A DNA stretch of 64,000 bases from Allomuricauda sp. (GTDB taxonomy: Bacteria; Bacteroidota; Bacteroidia; Flavobacteriales; Flavobacteriaceae). Where the stretch lies: assembly GCA_003712125.1 (NCBI GenBank), contig RHLF01000001.1:1364001-1428000 (forward strand), in the 5' to 3' direction. This document shows, piece after piece, positions 55,367 through 62,109 of the stretch (positions are counted from its first letter, which is position 1; every line of letters starts with the position of its first letter). The position numbers and the translations under genes were made by a program. A model generated the notes under the pieces. It did not search any database and was not told where the DNA came from. It saw nothing but the letters and a program-made list of their open reading frames with translations.

Positions 55367-56231
55367 AGACGATGTTCATAGGGACAAATACAGATTTCAG
55401 CGCGAGCTCCAAATCATCGTGGACAAAGGAACCTGTGAAATGTCCTTCAACTAGCGATGGTTCATAATCGAACGATATATCATAATGTATTTTTAACTCT
55501 TCCATCACCTGAATCAAGGCAGTATTGGAGAATCGACTTAGCTCAGACTGCCATCCCGGTATGGTATCAAGGTGCTTGAACTCTAGTAAAATATCGCCCT
55601 GTAATTGAACAGCATCTCCGGCATTTAAATAGGACTGTTGTTGTTTGTCGGCATTGTCATAACGTACACGACCTTCGTAACAGTACAATTCAAAAGTCAA
55701 TCTCCTCGATCTAACATTGAACTCAGTTCCAAGGACGCTCACAGATCCAGACTGGGTGTTCACTTTAAAGTCATCACCTTTCGTCACCGAAAAATAAGCT
55801 TCCCCATCCAAGGCCACCTCTTTGTTGTTATTCCAAAAAAAGCGGTTGTGCGTTAGGGTTGATTTTGCATTTAAATATACTGAGGTGCCATCGGGCAGTT
55901 CCACCAAAAGTTTTTCACCCACTCCAGTAGAATAGTTGACTCGATTAAAGAACAGTCCGAATAAAAGAAGTAGCGATGCTGCTATTCCAATCGTATAATA
56001 GAACGTTTTTAAACGGATGACCTTAGTTGTCTTTTGGGATTCAATACCACGCCATACGCGCTCTCGTAGTGCTTCTTTGTCAAAAGTGGGTTTTTCGAAC
56101 GCCTTGAGACTTTCGGCCAAGCGAAGGTATTCTTCATGTTCAGATGATGCCTCAAAATCGGCACGTTCTGCTTCTGTCAGCTTGCCTGCAAGCCAACGTG
56201 CCATAATAGTATCATCTTTTTCTTCGAACAT
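55320..56231 (-). CDS. FecR-family anti-sigma factor
   Basis: The 303-residue protein has a cytoplasmic N-terminus (RWLAGKLTEAERADFEA, about residues 12-28), one membrane helix (FYYTIGIAASLLLLFGLFF, about 76-95), a periplasmic FecR domain (about 105-205: EKLLVELPDGTSVYLNAKST, then GEAYFSV, VSVLGTEFNVRSR) and a C-terminal DUF4974-type region. It sequesters the neighbouring sigma factor until the receptor signals. It lies 56 bp after the sigma gene and overlaps the receptor gene. Confidence 0.93.
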   Translation of the reverse strand: MFEEKDDTIMARWLAGKLTEAERADFEASSEHEEYLRLAESLKAFEKPTFDKEALRERVWRGIESQKTTKVIRLKTFYYTIGIAASLLLLFGLFFNRVNYSTGVGEKLLVELPDGTSVYLNAKSTLTHNRFFWNNNKEVALDGEAYFSVTKGDDFKVNTQSGSVSVLGTEFNVRSRRLTFELYCYEGRVRYDNADKQQQSYLNAGDAVQLQGDILLEFKHLDTIPGWQSELSRFSNTALIQVMEELKIHYDISFDYEPSLVEGHFTGSFVHDDLELALKSVFVPMNIVYELSEDQKTVTLDKR

Positions 56232-56287
56232 AATGTTGTTACATACAGCTAGGGAACAGGTGCATTCCTTTTTACCCTACCCCTTCG

Positions 56288-56800
56288 TTAAATATTTTTT
56301 ACCGTTCTCCGCAATTTCACCAACGCTTTATGCATTCGTTTTTCAACAGCTTTTTGTGATACCCCTAAAAATTCCGCAATTTCTTTGTAAGTCATTTTAT
56401 CCATTCGGTTCAACAGAAATACCTCTCGCTGTCCTTCAGGTAAATCTCCAATGGCCTTTTGCAAACCTTCCATGAACTGCTTTTCCTCCAACTTGAATTC
56501 CGGTGTTTCATTTTCGTTTGTTTGTTGGGCTTGCTTGGCATAATTAAGAACTACCTTTTCATGTGCCACCTGATTGTAAAATGCATTTTTTGCTACGGCG
56601 AATAAAAATCCCCGTGCCTTTTCAAATACTACTTTTTTGCAATTGTTCCAAAGTTTGATGAACGCCTCTTGAACCAAATCTTCAGCTTGTTGCTTATTGC
56701 CGGACTGGTAATAGAGGTAATTGCGGAGCGCTTCTGAATTTAAATCAAATACCTGATTAAATACCTTTTTATCACAAACCGACTTTTCGCTTTGGCTCAT
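56288..56800 (-). CDS. ECF sigma-70 factor (FecI-like)
   Basis: The 170-residue sigma factor has region 2 (LRNYLYYQSGNKQQAEDLVQEAF, residues about 26-48) and region 4 (LPEGQREVFLLNRMDKMTYK...LGVSQKAVEKRMHKAL, about 118-160). With the FecR and TonB-receptor genes on the same strand it forms a cell-surface signalling trio: the receptor binds a ligand, FecR relays, and this sigma factor turns on the operon. Its ATG at 56800 is 78 bp from the divergent transglutaminase-7TM start. Confidence 0.95.
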   Translation of the reverse strand: MSQSEKSVCDKKVFNQVFDLNSEALRNYLYYQSGNKQQAEDLVQEAFIKLWNNCKKVVFEKARGFLFAVAKNAFYNQVAHEKVVLNYAKQAQQTNENETPEFKLEEKQFMEGLQKAIGDLPEGQREVFLLNRMDKMTYKEIAEFLGVSQKAVEKRMHKALVKLRRTVKNI

Positions 56801-56878
56801 GAAAAGAAATTTTGGATAGGGGGGTGGGGTGAATTCAAAGTATCCTGTTCTATTACCAAATCTAAAAAATTATTGGAA

Positions 56879-58456
56879 ATGAATGTCCCAAAGCAATACA
56901 AGTTCATCCTGGCTACTTTAGGTCTAATTGCCCTGATTTTGGGGGTATACAAAGCCAATTTATTGGTAAATACGAAAACCACCTTTGTTGCCGATGAGAT
57001 TTACCAAGTTACCTACCGTTACTTTTTTAAGACCGACACCTCCCGAACCATTATTAGGGCCTACCTCCCAAAGAACAATGTACGTCAGGAGATTACAAGC
57101 CAAAAAAGCACCTTGGCACCCACGATCAAATTTTCTTCTTATGCGGATGGCACCAATTTGCGCGGAAATTGGACAACCGAGGTCAACAATAGCTATGAGA
57201 GCGTCAGTTATTCATTTTCATTTCGAGGAAAGGAACAATTTTTTGGATTGCCAGAAAATTTTAGACCTGTTCGAAAAGGAATGGAGCAATACTTGGGGGC
57301 TACGAAAAATATCCAGGTCAATGCTGAACCTATTGCCGAGTTGGCGCGGCATTTAAAACAAAGTACCCGTACGGATAAGGAAACCATTCAGGCGTTGTTC
57401 GCATATGTTCATCAAATTCCATCAGCCCCGATTATCACCCTGACCGACGCTTTAGGGGCACTGGAGCGCAGGGAAGCATCATGCAATGGGAAAAGTCGCC
57501 TGCTGGCGGCCCTAGCTCGACATCTTGGATATCCCGCACGTATTAAAGGGGGTATTGTTTTAAAGGAATCGAACAAGCGTACCTCTCATGCTTGGACCGA
57601 AATTTTTATTAATGACGATTGGGTTTCCTTTGATGCCCTGAATGGTCATTTTGCCTACCTGCCTGCCAATTATTTGGAATTGTACATAGGAGATGAATTT
57701 TTGATTACGCACACCCCGGGCATTCAATTTGACTATTCGTATGAAATAAGTAAGCAGGAATTTCTGCCCATGCTCAATGAAAACGCAAAGGGTTCGCAAC
57801 AGTTGACCGCTTTTTCACTTTGGGGTCTGGTCAAAAACAAGAGCATTTCAAAAAACAATCTTTTTTTATTGCTTATGCTGCCTCTAGGGGGCCTAATTGT
57901 TGCTTTATTGCGTACCATTGTGGGTATACGCACTTTTGGTGTCTTTTTACCCGTTTTGATAGCCTTTGCGTTATTGGAAACAGGTTTCTTAACGGGCATC
58001 GTTCTCTTCTTGTTTCTGATTTTATTTGTAGGTCTGATAACCCGTCCCTTTGACGCGATGGGTTTGCTACATACCCCTAAACTGGTCATTTCATTGACCT
58101 TGATGGTGTTGGTCATGGCATTGGGTAATTATTTGGGGTTGGCCTTTGACATTTCATGGCTGAGCTCGTTAACCCTTTTTCCTACCATTATTTTGACTAT
58201 CTCTGCCGAACGTTTCTCAAAATTGATCGTTGAGGATGGGTTTCATAAGGCTACGGGAACTTTGCTTCAAACCTTACTGGCAGTCAGTGTCTGCTTTCTT
58301 CTTTTTTCGATAAAAGGGCTGGATATCATTTTAATACTCTTTCCCGAGGTTTTGCTTTTGGTGATTTCGACGGCAATGCTTTTGGGTCGCTATGTAGGAC
58401 TTCGTTGGTCTGAGCTTATCCGATTTAGGCCTCTTTTAAACATAAAACCCCTGTAA
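56879..58456 (+). CDS. Transglutaminase-like protein fused to seven membrane helices
   Basis: From ATG 56879 the protein has 525 residues; an earlier in-frame start (56792) would overlap the divergent sigma gene. It has an N-terminal anchor (about residues 10-30), a periplasmic domain with a transglutaminase core (about 165-265) and about seven membrane helices from residue 325 to 505. The family is annotated as an inactive transglutaminase, yet here C202 (SCNGKSR), H237 (SHAWTE) and D252 (SFDALNG) fall where the Cys-His-Asp triad belongs. It is followed 1 bp later by an ATP-grasp gene, a known gene pair, and by a beta-barrel protein. Confidence 0.88.
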   Translation: MNVPKQYKFILATLGLIALILGVYKANLLVNTKTTFVADEIYQVTYRYFFKTDTSRTIIRAYLPKNNVRQEITSQKSTLAPTIKFSSYADGTNLRGNWTTEVNNSYESVSYSFSFRGKEQFFGLPENFRPVRKGMEQYLGATKNIQVNAEPIAELARHLKQSTRTDKETIQALFAYVHQIPSAPIITLTDALGALERREASCNGKSRLLAALARHLGYPARIKGGIVLKESNKRTSHAWTEIFINDDWVSFDALNGHFAYLPANYLELYIGDEFLITHTPGIQFDYSYEISKQEFLPMLNENAKGSQQLTAFSLWGLVKNKSISKNNLFLLLMLPLGGLIVALLRTIVGIRTFGVFLPVLIAFALLETGFLTGIVLFLFLILFVGLITRPFDAMGLLHTPKLVISLTLMVLVMALGNYLGLAFDISWLSSLTLFPTIILTISAERFSKLIVEDGFHKATGTLLQTLLAVSVCFLLFSIKGLDIILILFPEVLLLVISTAMLLGRYVGLRWSELIRFRPLLNIKPL

Positions 58457-58457
58457 T

Positions 58458-59318
58458 ATGCTGCGCAATTTTTTCAAAGTCGAGAACCCCAAGGGGGTCA
58501 TCGGTCTTAATCGTCGTAATATCGAATTCATCTATCCCAACAACCAAAGGAAACATTACACTTTGGCTGATGACAAGGTAAAGGCCAAAATGATCTTACA
58601 TGAATTTGGGATTCCCTGTGCTCGAACGTATGCCGTTATTGAACGTATAAGTCAAATCAAATCCAGTTGGTCAAAATTGCAAAGCCATACCAAGTTGGTC
58701 ATAAAACCTGCCAAAGGCTCCGGCGGCGGCGGAATTAAGATACTAAGTAAAGGAAGAGACGGTACTTGGCAAAGTAGTGGAAAAACAATGACCGATGCGC
58801 AAATATGTCAACATATTACCAGCATCATCTCAGGCTTGTTCTCGATGGCCTCAAATGATGTTTGCTTGATCGAGGAGTGTATTGTTCCCGATCCCTTCTT
58901 TGCCGAGATCTATAATGAGGGCGTACCTGATTTTCGAATTATCACGCTTAAAGAACAACCCCTGATGGCCATGTTGCGCATGCCTACTTCAAAATCGGAT
59001 GGTAAGGCAAATCTGCACCAAAAAGGGGTGGGAATTGGGGTTGATATGAAAAGTGGAACATTGACCCAGGTATATGATGGCAAGCATTATAGTGACCATC
59101 ATCCTGACAATGAAAACAGTGTGTTTGGTAAAAAAATTCCGTACTGGTTTACCATGTTACAGTTGGCAAAAAAAACCGCCCAAGCTTTCCCCTTGGAGTA
59201 TCTGGGTATCGATTTGGTGATTGACAAAATCAAGGGGCCGCAGATTATGGAAGTCAATGTGCGTCCCGGTTTAGGTATCCAACTTGTTAATAAATGCGGT
59301 CTGCAGCGCTCCTTGTAA
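58458..59318 (+). CDS. ATP-grasp alpha-L-glutamate ligase-like (RimK-related) protein
   Basis: The 286-residue enzyme has the ATP-grasp pattern: LVIKPAKGSGGGGIKILS (about residues 81-98) as the ATP-binding loop, CLIEECIVPDPFF, DFRIITL, and the magnesium-binding end IMEVNVRPGLG. These ligases join an amino acid, often glutamate, to a carboxylate. It starts one base after the transglutaminase-7TM gene and the pair occurs together in many bacteria. It is presumably cytoplasmic; what it modifies is unknown. Confidence 0.9.
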   Translation: MLRNFFKVENPKGVIGLNRRNIEFIYPNNQRKHYTLADDKVKAKMILHEFGIPCARTYAVIERISQIKSSWSKLQSHTKLVIKPAKGSGGGGIKILSKGRDGTWQSSGKTMTDAQICQHITSIISGLFSMASNDVCLIEECIVPDPFFAEIYNEGVPDFRIITLKEQPLMAMLRMPTSKSDGKANLHQKGVGIGVDMKSGTLTQVYDGKHYSDHHPDNENSVFGKKIPYWFTMLQLAKKTAQAFPLEYLGIDLVIDKIKGPQIMEVNVRPGLGIQLVNKCGLQRSL

Positions 59319-59338
59319 CAACTCATAAAAAAACTACT

Positions 59339-60454
59339 ATGAAATATCGTGTCTTATTATTGCTCAGTTTTGTAAGTCCCTTTGTAATGGGCCAAGAACG
59401 TCATCGATTTGAAATTGGCAGTCAAACCGGCTATGAATACAATTACTTTAAAAGCCCAGATGAGGTATTGGTCAATGGTTCCTTGTTGAATGAAAACGAT
59501 TTGATAGCCAGTAGCGGTTATTTGGATGTTTTTTTTGACTATGATTATCGCTATAAATGGAAAGGCAACCGAATTCGGGTCTCAGTAGCACCTTACACTA
59601 GATTGTTCCAAGACAATATGACGGATAGCTATTGGAGTTTTGATGCATCAGTTAAATATGACCATAAATTGACCAAAAAAACCAAGTTTTTGGCTGAGGT
59701 AAATTTTGAACGGATGAACCGAGAGGGGTTGGATGGTGCCCAAGATGTTTTGGTCAATCCTTTGGGATACACTACTTATGGGGCTGTTGCTGGACTGGAG
59801 TTTAGGCCTTTTAACCAAAACAAAACAACCCTTGAAGGATTTTATAACTTCAAAAATTTTGATGCCTATGGCATACGAGATTTGCAGTTTAATGCCTATG
59901 GGCTGCGCTTCGCTAGCAAACAGGCCTTTCGGCCAGGGCGTTATGAACATGCCTTTGGGGTTACTGCCTATTATAAAAAGCGCCTTTATAACACCTTTAA
60001 TGCTGAAACTGATCCCCAGAATGGGCAACGTGACTGGGATTATGGCAAAATAGTTGGATTCTACGAACTTCCCATTAACAATGTCATCGAAATTGAACCA
60101 CAACTTACCTATTATGGACGCTTTGACCGTTTGGAAAACCAATCTGGTTTTCATCAATACGGTCCGGGATTGCAACTGCGGTTCGATAATGATAAAACCA
60201 AAATAAGGGCGGCGCTCAAGTACCAGGTTCGTTCGTATACAACGATTCAAGCCCCTGGTGGAGAGGGGTTGTTACGCTATCAATATACCGACGTTTCCTT
60301 GAATTTTGAGCATCAATTGCCAGTGAAAGGGCTATTGTTTACGGGAACATTGTACAGTAGATTTCGTGAGACCAATACGGTTGATTTGGCCTCCCGTTCA
60401 TTTCGTGGTTATACGAATCAATTTGCTGGGGTAGGATTAACATGGAAATTATGA
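59339..60454 (+). CDS. Outer-membrane beta-barrel protein, unknown function
   Basis: From ATG 59339 the product has 371 residues; the earlier in-frame ATG (59294) would overlap the ligase gene and precede the signal peptide (LLLLSFVSPFVMGQ). The rest alternates aromatic and polar residues in strand-like blocks (FRVSVAPYTRLF-like segments, YEHAFGVTAYYKKRL) and ends FAGVGLTWKL with a terminal aromatic-x-Leu pattern of barrels. I do not recognise a family. It follows the ligase by 20 bp and is probably part of the same transcript, giving the pair an outer-membrane partner. Confidence 0.8.
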   Translation: MKYRVLLLLSFVSPFVMGQERHRFEIGSQTGYEYNYFKSPDEVLVNGSLLNENDLIASSGYLDVFFDYDYRYKWKGNRIRVSVAPYTRLFQDNMTDSYWSFDASVKYDHKLTKKTKFLAEVNFERMNREGLDGAQDVLVNPLGYTTYGAVAGLEFRPFNQNKTTLEGFYNFKNFDAYGIRDLQFNAYGLRFASKQAFRPGRYEHAFGVTAYYKKRLYNTFNAETDPQNGQRDWDYGKIVGFYELPINNVIEIEPQLTYYGRFDRLENQSGFHQYGPGLQLRFDNDKTKIRAALKYQVRSYTTIQAPGGEGLLRYQYTDVSLNFEHQLPVKGLLFTGTLYSRFRETNTVDLASRSFRGYTNQFAGVGLTWKL

Positions 60455-60474
60455 TCTTTAAAGATGCCCTTAGA

Positions 60475-61044
60475 TCATTTGGTGGCAGGCTTTTTCTTTG
60501 CGCGCAAAATTTTGTAACCAAAGAACAGGGCACAGCCTATAATTAGGCCCAATGCCAGGTAGTGAAACCAAAACGGCTCAGCACCTTCAAAATTCCCTCT
60601 GGCCCGCGCCAGGTAGGTTATGCCCATAACGGCGCTTACATAGTAGAAGTAGACCAGTTGCCAGACCAGTTTCATCTTGTGCAAAAGAAGCGGTGCTCCC
60701 ACAATCATTAGGTAGGCCAAGGCACCCCCCGATAGTCTGACAGGAATGATGGGAATTTCGTTGAGGTACACATTGGTGGCCAAAAATCCAAAATGGATTA
60801 GGTGCACCACCGCAAAAAGCGTCAACCAATTGCGCAAGGTTTTATTTTCTTTGACGGGCCTTGGATGCCCAAAGGCAAACAAATAAAAACCTATCATAAA
60901 AACGGCAAAGGACAAGCGCCCCGAGTAGCGCGCTGCATACCGGAAAGTTTCCGCCCAGTTGGGCTGTATGGAATAACAGATCAAAAAAATTAAGATTTCG
61001 GCGCTTATACCTGCCAGGAGCAGTCCTTTCAAGGATCGTTTCAT
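60475..61044 (-). CDS. Six-helix membrane protein, ferric-reductase-like
   Basis: ATG 61044 gives about 189 residues starting MKRSLKGLLLAGISAEILIF; an in-frame ATG at 61089 would add 15 residues. About six hydrophobic helices are seen. Several His lie within or near the helices (AVVHLIHFG, APLLLHKMK, WFHYLALG), and RYSGRLSFAVFMIGFYLF resembles the first haem-helix region of ferric-reductase-like transmembrane proteins. Haem binding is only inferred. It is convergent with the beta-barrel gene and stands alone. Confidence 0.7.
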   Translation of the reverse strand: MKRSLKGLLLAGISAEILIFLICYSIQPNWAETFRYAARYSGRLSFAVFMIGFYLFAFGHPRPVKENKTLRNWLTLFAVVHLIHFGFLATNVYLNEIPIIPVRLSGGALAYLMIVGAPLLLHKMKLVWQLVYFYYVSAVMGITYLARARGNFEGAEPFWFHYLALGLIIGCALFFGYKILRAKKKPATK

Positions 61045-61164
61045 TCGGTATGGTGTTGGTTCCTTCGAATATATCAGAAATTTAGGCATTAGCCCAGTTT
61101 TTGTTCACCAATCGATAGAATTGGTCCCGAGGCTTTGATTTTGGGACAGAGGAACTATTTTTCT

Positions 61165-61233
61165 CATAACAAACATGTTAATGTTATGATAAACAAAATT
61201 GTTTTGTTTAACAAAATTATACTTTCGTTAAAC
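61165..61233 (+). promoter_or_regulatory. Promoter of the GLPGLI gene with three nested inverted repeats
   Basis: Dyad 1 is CATAAC/GTTATG (61165-61170, 61183-61188), enclosing the palindrome AACATGTT (61172-61179). Dyad 2 is AAACAAAA/TTTTGTTT (61191-61198, 61202-61209) with a 3-nt loop. Dyad 3 is GTTTAAC/GTTAAAC (61206-61212, 61227-61233). A -7-like TACTTTCG lies at 61220-61227, inside dyad 3, and TTG at 61199-61201 may be the -33 box (18-bp gap). The ATG is at 61257. The positions suggest repressor binding over the promoter. Confidence 0.6.
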
Positions 61234-61256
61234 AATCAATAGCAATCCATCATCTC

Positions 61257-62084
61257 ATGAAAAAATTATTACCTCTATTTGTACTGGTTACGTTCGTAGT
61301 TGCCGTTTCCTTTACACCCGTTCAAGAATTTCAGGGCCAAGCCATTTATATTTCCAAATCTACAATGGAGTTAGGCAATTGGGGAGCTCGAATGAGTGAA
61401 GCTCAGAAAAAGCAGGTCAAGGCCAGACTGAAGAACCGATTGGAAAAAACGTACACCCTAAACTTCAACAAGGTGGAATCTGTTTTTGATGAGGAGGATA
61501 AGCTTGATGCCATGTCTGGAGCTACCGATTCATGGGGGAAGAATTTCGCCAGGGGAAAACAATATAAGAATGTGAAGGAAAATGCGCTGGTGCAGAACCA
61601 AGAGTTTTACGGGAAGAAATTTCTGGTCAAAGATGGGCTTCAGGAATTCAATTGGAATATGGGTTCTGAAACCAAACAAATAGGACAATACACCTGCTTT
61701 AAGGCATCGGCACTGGTCCCCACGGATGATTTGACCTGGTTTGATTTTTCTTGGGGCAAGCTGCGTAGGCAACAGGCACAACAGAATGATACGGTCTCGG
61801 GAGCACCCGAAATTGAAATGACCCAAATCGTGGCCTGGTATACGCCACAAATACCGGTATCGCACGGTCCCGCTGAATATTGGGGCCTACCCGGATTGAT
61901 TTTAGAGGTAAACGCCGGTAATACCACCATGCTTTGTTCTAAAATTGTAATGAATCCCAAGGAGAGTTTGAAAATAGCGGCTCCTGATAAGGGAAAGATT
62001 GTTGACAAGGAAGAATACAAAGTTACCGTCTTGGGTAAAATGCAAGAAATGTTGGAAAATCGCGGTAGAAGAAGGAGCAGATAG
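61257..62084 (+). CDS. GLPGLI family protein
   Basis: The 275-residue exported protein (signal LFVLVTFVVAVSFTP) contains the family-defining segment WGLPGLILEVN (about residues 207-217) after ATQIVAWYTPQIPVSHGPAEY-like ... VAWYTPQIPVSHGP. GLPGLI proteins in Bacteroidota are usually next to a TonB-receptor-like gene, as here: the next gene begins 25 bp later. The function is unknown. The upstream region carries the nested operators described separately. Confidence 0.92.
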   Translation: MKKLLPLFVLVTFVVAVSFTPVQEFQGQAIYISKSTMELGNWGARMSEAQKKQVKARLKNRLEKTYTLNFNKVESVFDEEDKLDAMSGATDSWGKNFARGKQYKNVKENALVQNQEFYGKKFLVKDGLQEFNWNMGSETKQIGQYTCFKASALVPTDDLTWFDFSWGKLRRQQAQQNDTVSGAPEIEMTQIVAWYTPQIPVSHGPAEYWGLPGLILEVNAGNTTMLCSKIVMNPKESLKIAAPDKGKIVDKEEYKVTVLGKMQEMLENRGRRRSR

Positions 62085-62109
62085 GTCCCAATAGTTGCCA
62101 CATACTTTC

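Noticed and set aside
56792-56878. Longer N-terminus for the transglutaminase-7TM gene starting at 56792
   Set aside because: It would overlap the divergent sigma factor start and add a sequence unlike a signal or membrane anchor. ATG 56879 directly precedes the anchor.
59648-60250. Minus-strand ORF of 200 codons opposite the beta-barrel gene
   Set aside because: It lies wholly inside a gene with a clear signal peptide and barrel pattern, and the shadow product has no signal or domain.
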